DNA of 38,771 bases from Nocardioides sp. SYSU D00038 (GCF_016924665.1 NZ_JAFFJT010000003.1:1-38771); one strand, 5' to 3'. Shown: positions 1-7,871, numbered from the stretch's first letter. The notes: a model not told the origin generated them from the sequence alone. A program made the numbers and translations.

Positions 1-761
1 CCGTCCGGCTGGCCGGTGGCTCGGTGGCCATCGGCGGCCGGCCGATCGTCCGCGGCGTCGACCTCACGGTCGACGCCGGCGAGTTCGTGGTGGTGCTCGG
101 CGCCAACGGCTCGGGCAAGTCGACGCTGGTGCGCGCGCTCACCGGGCTGCGGCCGCTGGCGAGCGGCAGCCTGGAGCTGTTCGGCACCCCGTTCGACCGG
201 TTCCGCGACTGGCACCGGATCGGGTTCGTGCCCCAGCGGGTCGGCGCCGCCTCCGGCGTCCCGGCCTCGGTGTGGGAGGTGGTGGCCTCGGGCCGGCTCA
301 CCCGGCGGCGCCTGCTGCGCCCTCTCTCGGCGGCCGACCGCCGGGCGGTCGACGACGCCCTCGGGGTGGTCGGCCTGCGCGACCGGGCCCGCGACGGCGT
401 CTCCCACCTCTCCGGCGGTCAGCAGCAGCGGGTGCTGATCGCCCGCGCGCTCGCCGGGCAGCCGGAGCTGTTCTTCCTCGACGAGCCCACCGCCGGCGTC
501 GACCAGGCCAACCAGCGCGCCCTCGCCGACGCCCTCGCGCAGCTCAAGGCGCGCGGGGCCACCGTGGTGCTGGTCGCCCACGAGCTCGGCCCGCTCGCAC
601 CGCTGGTCGACCGGGCCGTGGTGATGAGCGACGGCCGGATCGTCCGCGACGGGCCACCGGTCGAGGTCGACCACCACGGGCACGACCACCACCACCGGGT
701 CGCCGAGGCCGTCGTCGACCACGCCCCCCGGATCTCCTCCCCGCTGGAGGGCCGGCGATGA
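1..761 (+). CDS. znuC: Zinc ABC transporter ATP-binding protein (5' end cut by window)
   Basis: ATPase of a ZnuABC-type metal importer; it powers uptake through the membrane subunit encoded next. The frame is open from base 3, and residues before the GTG at 24 already read like the start of an ABC domain, so the true start is probably just outside the window. Counting from that GTG: Walker A GANGSGKST at 26-34, signature LSGGQ at 129-133, Walker B FFLDEPT at 150-156, switch His near 186. After the ATPase core lies a His-rich stretch, HHGHDHHHR at 217-225, which suggests metal binding. The stop overlaps the znuB start (ATGA). Zinc rather than manganese is inferred from the His tails and from the zur gene downstream. 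A ZnuA binding protein would be expected upstream. Confidence 0.88.
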   Translation, partial: VRLAGGSVAIGGRPIVRGVDLTVDAGEFVVVLGANGSGKSTLVRALTGLRPLASGSLELFGTPFDRFRDWHRIGFVPQRVGAASGVPASVWEVVASGRLTRRRLLRPLSAADRRAVDDALGVVGLRDRARDGVSHLSGGQQQRVLIARALAGQPELFFLDEPTAGVDQANQRALADALAQLKARGATVVLVAHELGPLAPLVDRAVVMSDGRIVRDGPPVEVDHHGHDHHHRVAEAVVDHAPRISSPLEGRR

Positions 762-1765
762 CCTTCACCGAGCTCTTCACCCTCGACTTCATGCAGCGCG
801 CGCTGATCGCGGCGTTCTTCACCGGTCTCGCCGCCCCCGCGGTCGGCACCTACCTCGTGCAGCGCCGCCTGGCGCTGATGGGTGACGGCATCGGCCACGT
901 CGCCGTCACCGGTGTCGCCCTCGGCCTGCTCACCGGTGCCTCCCCGACCTGGACCGCCGTGGCGGTCGCCGTGCTCGGTGCGGTCGTCATCGAGGTGATC
1001 CGCGAGCGCGGCAACACCAACGGCGACGTCGCGCTCGCGCTGCTGTTCTACGGCGGCCTGGCCGGCGGCGTGCTCATCACCGGCATCGCCGGCGAGAGCG
1101 CCTCGGTGCTGCAGGGCTTCCTCTTCGGTTCGATCACCACCATCAACGTGACCGACATCGTGGTGGTGATGGTGCTGGCCGCGGTCACCGCACTGGTGTG
1201 CGTTGGCCTGTCGCCGCAGCTGTTCGCGGTGGCGCAGGACCAGGAGTTCGCCCAGGTCGCCGGGCTGCGGATCCGCTACTACAACCTGCTGGTGGCCGTG
1301 CTCGCGGCGGTGAGCGTGACCGTCGCGATGCGGACGGTCGGGCTGCTGCTGGTCTCGGCGCTCATGGTGGTGCCGGTCGCCACCTCCCAGCAGCTCACCC
1401 GGTCGTTCCGCACCACCCTGGGCGCGGCGATGGTGCTCGGCGTCCTCGCCTCCGTCGGCGGGCTGGTGCTCTCGGCCTGGGCATCGTTCCACGCGACCGT
1501 CGCGCCCGGCCCCACGATCGTGCTGCTCTCGCTGGCCGGCTTCGTCACCACCTGGCCGGTGGGGGCCTGGCTGCGCCACCGGCGCCGGCTGACCGCGCCG
1601 TTCCCGGCGGTCGACGACGTGCCCGTCGAGCGGGTCGACGAGCAGCACCCCCACGACCACGGCCCCGACTGCGGGCACGTCGCCGTGCCGCACGGCGACC
1701 ACGTCGACTACGTCCACGACGGCCACCGCCACGCGGTGCACGGAGGCCACTATGACGAGCACTGA
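758..1765 (+). CDS. znuB: Zinc ABC transporter permease
   Basis: Membrane subunit (335 aa, ABC-3 family) of the ZnuABC importer. The ATG overlaps the znuC stop and has GGAGGG a few bases upstream. Most of the protein is hydrophobic helices: MALMGDGIGH-like cytoplasmic loop near residue 45, then repeated segments such as TALVCVGLSPQLFAVAQ and the family motif around AGLRIRYYN. The last 41 residues are hydrophilic and hold 12 histidines, an unusual cytosolic or peripheral tail that may bind or buffer Zn(II). The same theme appears at the end of znuC. The 3' end overlaps zur by 14 bases, so all three genes should be co-transcribed and Zur probably represses its own operon; the operator is expected upstream, outside this window. 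Confidence 0.9.
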   Translation: MTFTELFTLDFMQRALIAAFFTGLAAPAVGTYLVQRRLALMGDGIGHVAVTGVALGLLTGASPTWTAVAVAVLGAVVIEVIRERGNTNGDVALALLFYGGLAGGVLITGIAGESASVLQGFLFGSITTINVTDIVVVMVLAAVTALVCVGLSPQLFAVAQDQEFAQVAGLRIRYYNLLVAVLAAVSVTVAMRTVGLLLVSALMVVPVATSQQLTRSFRTTLGAAMVLGVLASVGGLVLSAWASFHATVAPGPTIVLLSLAGFVTTWPVGAWLRHRRRLTAPFPAVDDVPVERVDEQHPHDHGPDCGHVAVPHGDHVDYVHDGHRHAVHGGHYDEH

Positions 1766-2156
1766 CGGGAGCTCCGGGGGCCTGCGTCCGACCCGCCAGC
1801 GGCTGGCGGTGGTCGAGGCGATGACCTCCTTCGACGACTTCCGCTCCGCCCAGGACATCCACGAGCTGCTCGCCCGCCGCGGCGACCCCGTGGGCCTGGC
1901 CACCGTCTACCGCACGCTGCGCGGCCTCGCCGACGCCGGCCAGGTCGACGTGCTGCGCACGGAGGACGGTGAGGCGGTCTACCGCCGCTGCTCCGACACC
2001 CACCACCACCACCTGGTCTGCCGCACCTGCGGGCGGACCGTCGAGGTGGAGGGCCCGGCCGTGGAGCGCTGGACCCGCGCCATCGCCGACGGCCACGGCT
2101 TCACCGAGGTCAGCCACACCCTCGAGGTCTTCGGCACCTGCCCCGACTGCGTCTGA
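1752..2156 (+). CDS. zur: Fur-family zinc uptake regulator Zur
   Basis: 134-aa transcriptional repressor of the Fur family. The N-terminal winged helix spans about residues 1-80, with the recognition region GLATVYRTLRGLADAG at 48-63. The C-terminal dimerisation and metal domain has HHHH at 84-87, CRTC (Cys90, Cys93) and CPDC (Cys130, Cys133); the last four cysteines are the structural zinc site of the family. ACGGAGG lies five bases before the ATG, inside the end of znuB, giving a 14-base overlap. Linkage to znuCB argues for Zur rather than Fur or PerR. The stop is only four bases from the convergent uppS stop, leaving no room for a separate terminator. Confidence 0.9.
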   Translation: MTSTDGSSGGLRPTRQRLAVVEAMTSFDDFRSAQDIHELLARRGDPVGLATVYRTLRGLADAGQVDVLRTEDGEAVYRRCSDTHHHHLVCRTCGRTVEVEGPAVERWTRAIADGHGFTEVSHTLEVFGTCPDCV

Positions 2157-2160
2157 GGGA

Positions 2161-2958
2161 TCAGCCCGGCTGGGGAGTCGGCTGGGGGTTCGGCTGGGCG
2201 CCGCCGTAGCGCCGGTCGCGGCGGGCGTACTCGTCGATCGCGGCCCACAGGTGCCGCCGGTCGACGTCGGGCCACAGCACGTCGGTGAAGACCAGCTCGC
2301 TGTACGCCGCCTGCCACAGCAGGAAGTTCGAGAGCCGCTGCTCCCCCGAGGTGCGCCAGACCAGGTCGGCGTCGGAGACCTCGGGCACGTAGAGGTGGCG
2401 GGCGAACACCTTCTCGTCGATCTTCTCGGGATTGAGCCGACCGGCAGCCACCTCGCGGGCGATCGCCCGGGCCGTGTCGGCGAGCTCGGCGCGGCCGCCG
2501 TAGTTGACGCACATGGTCAGCGTCAGCACGTCGTTGTCGCGGGTCAGCTCCTCGGCCACCTGGAGCTCCTTGATGACCGAGCGCCACAGGCGGGGCGCCC
2601 GGCCGGCCCAGCGCACCCGCACCCCCAGCTCGTGCATCTCGTCGCGGCGGCGGCGGATCACGTCGCGGTTGAAGCCCATGAGGAACTTGACCTCGTCGGG
2701 TGAGCGCGACCAGTTCTCGGTGGAGAAGGCGTAGGCCGAGATCGCCCGCACGCCGATCTCGATGGCCCCCTCGACGACGTCGAACAGCGAGCTCTCGCCC
2801 TCCTCGTGGCCCCGGGTGCGGGGCAGGCCCCGCTCCTTGGCCCAGCGGCCGTTGCCGTCCATCACCACCGCGACGTGCCGCGGCACCAGCTCCCGGGGAA
2901 CCGGCGGCGGGGTCGCGCCCGACGGGTGCGGCGTGGGCTGGCGGACGGTGCGCTTCAC
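2161..2958 (-). CDS. uppS: Isoprenyl transferase (cis-prenyl diphosphate synthase)
   Basis: Cis-prenyltransferase (265 aa) that condenses isopentenyl diphosphate onto an allylic primer to make the undecaprenyl or decaprenyl carrier used in cell-wall assembly. Family motifs are clear: [17 protein letters not shown] from residue 31 with catalytic Asp34, [10 protein letters not shown] ending at 83, and [15 protein letters not shown] in the C-terminal part. The first 25 residues are a Pro-rich extension and the last 15 are Pro/Gln-rich. The GTG start is preceded, eight bases upstream, by TACGCT, a good -10 box, so the mRNA is nearly leaderless. It follows recO by 46 bases on the same strand. Actinobacteria often carry two such synthases (Z-farnesyl and decaprenyl); which this one is cannot be told from sequence alone. 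Confidence 0.92.
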   Translation of the reverse strand: MKRTVRQPTPHPSGATPPPVPRELVPRHVAVVMDGNGRWAKERGLPRTRGHEEGESSLFDVVEGAIEIGVRAISAYAFSTENWSRSPDEVKFLMGFNRDVIRRRRDEMHELGVRVRWAGRAPRLWRSVIKELQVAEELTRDNDVLTLTMCVNYGGRAELADTARAIAREVAAGRLNPEKIDEKVFARHLYVPEVSDADLVWRTSGEQRLSNFLLWQAAYSELVFTDVLWPDVDRRHLWAAIDEYARRDRRYGGAQPNPQPTPQPG

Positions 2959-3004
2959 GATCGGTCAGCGTAGTCCGGGGCGCGGTCGTCGCCGGGCCGG
3001 GGCG

Positions 3005-3733
3005 TCAGCGCTCGACGTGCTCCAGCGAGCGCAGGCCGCGCTCGAGGTGCCACTGGAGGTACGCCGCCACCAGGCCCGACGCCTCGCGGACCGTGCGCGC
3101 GTCGGCCGCCTCGACGGTGGACCAGTCGCCGGCGAGCAGCGCGCCCATCAGCCGGATGGTGTCGGGCGCCGGCGAGGCCGAGCCCGGCACCCGGCAGGTC
3201 GCGCAGAGCATCCCGCCCATCGCGGGGTTGAACCAGCGGTGCGGCCCCTCCAGCCCGCAGTGGGCGCAGGCGCGGAACGACGGCGCGTAGCCAGCCACCG
3301 AGAGCGAGCGCAGGAGGTAGGAGTCGAGCACGTGGCCGGGACGGCGCAGCCCCGACGCCATCGCGCGCAGCCCCCCGACGAGCAGCAGGAACTGCTGCAC
3401 CGCGGGCTCGCCCTCCTCGGAGACCAGCCGCTCGGCGGTCTCGAGCATCACGGTGCCGGCGGTGTAGCGCTCGTAGTCGTGGCCGAGCTCGGCCGAGAAC
3501 GGGCTGAGCGTCTCGGCCTGGGTGATCGTGTCGAGGTTGCGCCCCTCGGCCAGCTGGAGGTCGACGTGGGTGAACGGCTCGAGGCGCGAGCCGAACCGCG
3601 ACGACGTCCGGCGCACGCCCTTGGCCACCGCGCGCACCCGCCCCCGACCCCGGGTCAGGAGGGTGATGATGCGGTCGGCCTCACCCAGCTTGTGGGTGCG
3701 CAGCACGATCGCCTCGTCGCGGTAGAGAGGCAC
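3005..3733 (-). CDS. recO: DNA repair protein RecO
   Basis: RecFOR pathway mediator (242 aa) that helps load RecA onto SSB-coated single-stranded DNA and anneals strands. It has an N-terminal OB-fold (residues 1-80, starting PLYRDEAIVLRTHKLGEADR), a helical middle, and a zinc-finger pair CAHC (156-159) and CATC (177-180). Length is normal for actinobacterial RecO. The start is a GTG with CAGAAT six bases upstream, consistent with a leaderless transcript, so recO may have its own promoter between it and the hydrolase upstream. The recO-uppS neighbourhood is a conserved actinobacterial pair. Confidence 0.93.
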   Translation of the reverse strand: MPLYRDEAIVLRTHKLGEADRIITLLTRGRGRVRAVAKGVRRTSSRFGSRLEPFTHVDLQLAEGRNLDTITQAETLSPFSAELGHDYERYTAGTVMLETAERLVSEEGEPAVQQFLLLVGGLRAMASGLRRPGHVLDSYLLRSLSVAGYAPSFRACAHCGLEGPHRWFNPAMGGMLCATCRVPGSASPAPDTIRLMGALLAGDWSTVEAADARTVREASGLVAAYLQWHLERGLRSLEHVER

Positions 3734-3751
3734 CCCACCATTCTGCCGGGC

Positions 3752-4615
3752 TCAGGAAGTCACCCGGCGGCGGCGCACCGCGGGCGCGGCCTCCAGGCAG
3801 CCGAGCACGAACTCCACCGCGGCCCGGTTGAGCCGCTCCGGGCGCAGCCGCCACTCCACGATCGAACGGGCCCGCACGAACGTCGCGTGCGGCAGCTCCT
3901 CGGCGAGCATCGCCGCGTCGGCGGCGGGGTGCACCGGGTCGGCGGGGTGGCCCACCACCAGCGCCGGCGCGGTGATCGCGCGGCGCTCGGCCGACGACGG
4001 CGCGGCCCGCCCGAAGAACAGGCCGTGCACGACGGCGGCCATCGAGTCGGCGCGCTGGTCGAGCGTGTCGAGCGCGATGCCGGCCCAGAACGGCACGACG
4101 CCGCGGGGCACCGGGCGGGTGATCCGCCGCAGGCCGTTGACGGTGAACGGCAGGAACCGGGCGGCGAACAGCAGCGGCCCGAAGGCGAGGATCGCCGCCT
4201 CCACCGCGTTGTCGAGCACCGGCATCTCCAGCACCAGCCCGGCCACCCGCTCCGGGGCGAGCACCGCCACCTCGAGCGAGACGTTGGCGCCCAGCGAGGT
4301 GCCGCCCACGACGGCGCGCTCCGCGCCGAGGTGGTCGAGCAGTGCCACCACCTGGCGGCCGAACGCGGTCGCGGAGTAGACCCGCGGGTCGGCGGGCCGG
4401 TCGGAGCGGCCGTGCCCGAGCAGGTCGACGGTGACCACGTGCAGCCCCTCGGCGGCCAGGGCCCGGGCCAGCGGCTGGTGCATCCGCCGCGGCATCAGCT
4501 GGCTGTGGACCAGCACCACCCACGCGTCGCCGGCGCCGTACTCGGTGTACTCCAGGCGGTCGCGACCGTCGTCGCCGTCGAGGAAGAGCTGGCCGACCCG
4601 CTCGGAGACAAGCAT
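3752..4615 (-). CDS. Alpha/beta hydrolase, apparent loss of catalytic His
   Basis: 287-aa alpha/beta-hydrolase fold protein. The nucleophile elbow GGTSLG places Ser107 as nucleophile, after the strand DLLGHGRSDRP (64-74); Asp226 in HPADPVHP fits the acid. The family's general-base His normally sits in the segment before 'E-x-x-x-x-P-E'; here that segment reads RARSIVEWRLRPE (248-260) with Ser251 at the His position. His243 lies a little earlier and might substitute. Substrate unknown. The ATG has TAGATT six bases upstream, a leaderless-type promoter, and the gene sits alone between leuA and recO. Either a non-hydrolytic member or an enzyme with a shifted triad. Confidence 0.75.
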   Translation of the reverse strand: MLVSERVGQLFLDGDDGRDRLEYTEYGAGDAWVVLVHSQLMPRRMHQPLARALAAEGLHVVTVDLLGHGRSDRPADPRVYSATAFGRQVVALLDHLGAERAVVGGTSLGANVSLEVAVLAPERVAGLVLEMPVLDNAVEAAILAFGPLLFAARFLPFTVNGLRRITRPVPRGVVPFWAGIALDTLDQRADSMAAVVHGLFFGRAAPSSAERRAITAPALVVGHPADPVHPAADAAMLAEELPHATFVRARSIVEWRLRPERLNRAAVEFVLGCLEAAPAVRRRRVTS

Positions 4616-4655
4616 GCAGGCAATCTAGACGAGCGGGCCGGCCGGGCGGCGCGGA

Positions 4656-6416
<1,761 letters not shown>

Positions 6417-6441
6417 TCAGCGGCCGGCGCGCACACTCACT

Positions 6442-6483
6442 CCGCAGCGAGGGGGTCCGGCTCTGGCTCAGACCTCGCTGCGG
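6442..6483 (-). promoter_or_regulatory. leuA attenuator-like hairpin
   Basis: On the minus strand a perfect 11-bp inverted repeat, CCGCAGCGAGG and CCTCGCTGCGG, encloses a 20-base loop. Its 5' arm covers the last five codons of the leader peptide just after the three Leu codons, and its 3' arm ends 52 bases before the leuA ATG. A ribosome stalled on the Leu codons would mask the 5' arm and prevent the hairpin; a ribosome that finishes the peptide would allow it. There is no U-tract, as is usual for actinobacterial terminators. The regulatory role is inference. Confidence 0.65.
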
Positions 6484-6512
6484 CAGCGAAGGAGGAGGTG
6501 CGCGTACGTCAT
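6468..6512 (-). CDS. leuL: leuA leader peptide (14 aa)
   Basis: Short open frame MTYAHLLLRCRSEV with three consecutive Leu codons (CTC CTC CTT), ending 78 bases before leuA. A TAGCGT box lies 10 bases upstream of its ATG (6523-6528), so the transcript would begin about at the peptide start. Three Leu in 14 residues, and the overlap of the following codons with one arm of a perfect 11-bp hairpin, are what ribosome-mediated attenuation needs. Leucine leader peptides before leuA are known in actinobacteria; this particular peptide is identified only from its sequence and place. Confidence 0.7.
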   Translation of the reverse strand: MTYAHLLLRCRSEV

Positions 6513-6545
6513 GACGAGCCCCACGCTAGCGCATCCGCCAGGTCG

Positions 6546-6562
6546 GCGCTGGGTGAGGTGGG
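6546..6562 (+). repeat. 17-bp direct repeat, copy 1
   Basis: GCGCTGGGTGAGGTGGG, repeated exactly at 6948-6964 about 400 bases away. At the second copy it forms most of one arm of an inverted repeat with CCTCAACCAGCG just upstream (11 of 12 bases pair). Confidence 0.6.
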
Positions 6563-6646
6563 GGAAGCCGTTGCTCGGGTCCCTCCGGTGGTGGCTCGGG
6601 GCGCCCGCGCGCCTACCTGGTCGGGTCTCGCGTATCGCTGGTTGAG

Positions 6647-6663
6647 GAGGGACGAAGTCCCTC
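6647..6663. repeat. GAGGGAC-GAA-GTCCCTC hairpin
   Basis: A perfect 7-bp stem with a GAA loop. It directly follows GCTGGTTGAGG (6637-6647), whose reverse complement recurs at about 6935-6945. Small hairpins after GGTTGAGGA look like remnants of a dispersed intergenic repeat; copy number in the genome cannot be judged here. Confidence 0.5.
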
Positions 6664-6718
6664 AGTCGTTGCCCAGCCAGACACCAGCCCTCCCGCAACC
6701 ACACATGCGGGCAACCCA

Positions 6719-6764
6719 GGTTTCGCCGAGCCGGCGGTAATTAAAGACGACGCGGCGCAAAACC
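6719..6764. repeat. TTAAT-centred palindromic repeat, copy A
   Basis: An imperfect palindrome of about 46 bases running from GGTTTCGCCGAGCCGGCG to GACGCGGCGCAAAACC around the AT-rich centre TAATTAAA. It is closely related to copy B at 6821-6864 and copy C at 28441-28484. The AT-rich core stands out from surroundings that are almost pure G+C. It lies in non-coding DNA; nature unknown (REP-like element or small palindromic mobile sequence). Confidence 0.7.
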
Positions 6765-6820
6765 CACCCCCCACCACCGGGGGGGGACCCCCCCCCCCAC
6801 CCCCCCCGGGGGCAACCCCC
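6765..6820. repeat. Poly-C/poly-G low-complexity tract
   Basis: Runs of C and G, including eight or more consecutive G and eleven or so consecutive C, fill the space between palindrome copies A and B. On either strand this could form G-quadruplex or very stable hairpin structure. It could also be a sequencing or assembly artefact, since similar runs occur at the right window end. Confidence 0.6.
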
Positions 6821-6864
6821 GGTTTCGCCGCGCCGTCGTTAATTAACGCCGGCTCGGCGATACC
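6821..6864. repeat. TTAATTAA-centred palindromic repeat, copy B
   Basis: A nearly perfect 44-base palindrome: GGTTTCGCCGCGCCGTCG, then TTAATTAA, then CGCCGGCTCGGCGATACC. It pairs with itself and also, in inverse orientation, with copy A, so the whole 6719-6864 block could form either two local cruciforms or one long hairpin with the homopolymer tract in the loop. Confidence 0.75.
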
Positions 6865-6947
6865 CGAGCCCACATCCGGTGGGGACGGAGGGCGTTCGGC
6901 CGACGGGGGTTCTAGACAGTCACCAGCGCGACTTCCTCAACCAGCGA

Positions 6948-6964
6948 GCGCTGGGTGAGGTGGG
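6948..6964 (+). repeat. 17-bp direct repeat, copy 2
   Basis: Second exact copy of GCGCTGGGTGAGGTGGG. With CCTCAACCAGCG just upstream (around 6935-6946) it can fold into a hairpin with a short AG-rich loop. The two copies bracket the palindrome/homopolymer block, as if that block had been inserted or duplicated between them. Confidence 0.6.
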
Positions 6965-7020
6965 AGGAGTGCTGGCGACGAGCGTCGGAACGAGCCAAGA
7001 GGGTCTCGTTCACTGGCAGC

Positions 7021-7090
7021 GGCGGCGGCGACTCAGCCGCCGTTCGCACCCCGTCGACAGGGGCCTGCTCACCGCCGCCCGGCCCGCGCC
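7021..7090 (+). repeat. 70-bp tandem repeat, unit 1
   Basis: First of two adjacent 70-base units that share nearly all positions, both beginning GGCGGCGG and containing ACTCAGCCGCCGTTCGCACC. Since 70 is not a multiple of three, any protein frame through the array would read different residues in each unit, which argues against coding. A 9- to 10-bp inverted repeat at the unit ends can fold each unit into a stem-loop. Confidence 0.8.
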
Positions 7091-7160
7091 GGCGGCGGTG
7101 ACTCAGCCGCCGTTCGCACCCCGTCGACGGGGGCCTGCTCACCGCCGCTCGGGCCGCCGC
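7091..7160 (+). repeat. 70-bp tandem repeat, unit 2
   Basis: Second unit, directly abutting the first. Here GCGGCGGTGA near the left end and TCACCGCCGC near the right end are perfect reverse complements, so each unit is also a potential hairpin. A further partial GGCAGCGGCGGC precedes unit 1. Confidence 0.8.
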
Positions 7161-7312
7161 CCCGGCGCCAGCAATCAGCCACGAAAAAAGTTCGCGAGAC
7201 CCGTAACCCACCCCGGAACCCCTCGTTGTGATGGTCAGAGCCACGGGATCTGCTCCCTCCCTTTCGATCCCCTGGCCGCTGTCCCGGCCCCTCCCGGCCG
7301 GCAGACGCACAG

Positions 7313-7344
7313 GAGCCCGACCACCCTCCCTCCCGGTCGGGCTC
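7313..7344. terminator. Stem-loop H1 of stacked hairpin array
   Basis: GAGCCCGACC and GGTCGGGCTC form a perfect 10-bp stem around a 12-base pyrimidine-rich loop. Its right arm overlaps the left arm of the next hairpin, so the two cannot form together. Confidence 0.55.
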
Positions 7345-7379
7345 TCGTGCATTTCCGGGCCCGGACACGACGAGAGCCC
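7339..7379. terminator. Stem-loop H2 of stacked hairpin array
   Basis: GGGCTCTCGT and ACGAGAGCCC form a perfect 10-bp stem; an inner TCCGGGCCCGGA palindrome sits in its loop. Both arms overlap neighbouring stems H1 and H3, giving mutually exclusive folds. Confidence 0.55.
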
Positions 7380-7407
7380 CCCGTCCCGGGCGGGACGGAG
7401 GGCTCTC
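7372..7407 (-). terminator. Terminator hairpin after the exported-protein gene
   Basis: Two 16-base arms (7372-7387 and 7392-7407) pair at 15 positions around a GGGC loop. On the minus strand it begins 14 bases after the stop codon at 7421, the right place for a terminator. No U-tract follows, as is usual in this group. Confidence 0.7.
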
Positions 7408-7420
7408 GAGGTGGTGCGGG

Positions 7421-7831
7421 TCAGCGCCCCAGACGCGCCAGCTTGCGGTCGGCCTCCTCGGGGGTGAGGCCGGCGGCGAGCTGCTCGGCCCACCAGGCGT
7501 CGACCCGGCGGTTCACGGCGTCGACGGGACCGTTGAACAGCGAGCCCTGCGGGCCGACGTAGCGGGACTCGCCCGGACCGACCGTCAGCAGGACGTCGGC
7601 CGGCACGTGCCACACCCCCGGGATGTACGGCGCGGACGCCGACGCGATGCCCTCGGGCGCCTCGTCCGCGGGGGCGTCGGCCGGGGCCTCGGCGGCGGCC
7701 AGGCGTGGTTGGGGGGCCGGACCGTCCTCGGCGACCAGCGCCGACGCGCCGCCGGTGGCGACGACGGCCACGGAGCCGGCGACCAGGCAGGTCGCGGCGA
7801 TCCCGGTGGCGATCCGGTGAGTGGTCCTCAT
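7421..7831 (-). CDS. Small exported protein of unknown function
   Basis: 136-aa protein with an N-terminal signal sequence: MRTTHR, then a hydrophobic core (about residues 8-33) ending near GGASALVAEDG. The mature part begins with an Ala/Pro/Glu-rich linker (40-75), followed by a compact C-terminal region containing GVWHVPADVLLTVGPGESRY and a helical tail ending AAGLTPEEADRKLARLGR. I recognise no family. GAAGGAG precedes the ATG at 7831; an upstream ATG at 7867 lacks such a site. A promoter with the same pattern as that of the sigma gene upstream lies at 7872-7900, so this is likely a target of that sigma factor. Confidence 0.75.
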   Translation of the reverse strand: MRTTHRIATGIAATCLVAGSVAVVATGGASALVAEDGPAPQPRLAAAEAPADAPADEAPEGIASASAPYIPGVWHVPADVLLTVGPGESRYVGPQGSLFNGPVDAVNRRVDAWWAEQLAAGLTPEEADRKLARLGR

Positions 7832-7871
7832 GGGGTTTCTCCTTCGGCTGTGCGGTGTCTGACGCATTCGA

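Larger units (their letters stand above)
6912..7244 (-). other. Doubtful small open frame over the tandem repeat
   Basis: A GTG at 7244 preceded by GGAGGGAG opens a 110-residue frame on the minus strand. The first 30 residues (MALTITTRGSGVGYGSRELF and on) look protein-like, but the frame then reads through both 70-bp units in two different phases and ends in the inverted repeat near 6930. I recognise no family. It may be the remnant of a short gene overrun by repeats, or a leader RNA with an AT-rich patch (GAACTTTTTTCG at 7183-7194 on the minus strand). Low confidence that it is translated. Confidence 0.2.
6513..7420. other. Repeat-rich intergenic region without credible genes
   Basis: About 900 bases between the leuA leader and the exported-protein gene. 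Both strands have open frames, but these change reading frame inside repeats and show no recognisable domains. Contents from left to right: a leu leader promoter, a 17-bp direct repeat (6546-6562 and 6948-6964), a GAA-loop hairpin at 6647-6663, two TTAATTAA-centred palindromes flanking poly-C/poly-G tracts, another inverted repeat near 6935-6960, a 70-bp tandem duplication, an AT-rich patch at 7180-7200 and three stacked stem-loops. No gene is called, apart from one weak candidate listed separately. Confidence 0.7.

Noticed and set aside
6613..6873. Small minus-strand protein over the palindromes
   Set aside because: Its residues (AEPALIN..., GSAKPG) come only from the palindromic repeat and the homopolymer tract; the same words appear antisense at copy C.
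7021..7160. CRISPR array
   Set aside because: Only two adjacent 70-bp units with no spacers between them and no cas genes.
7228..7467. Plus-strand open frame over the stem-loop array
   Set aside because: Covers three hairpins and runs into the antisense of the exported protein; no start signal.
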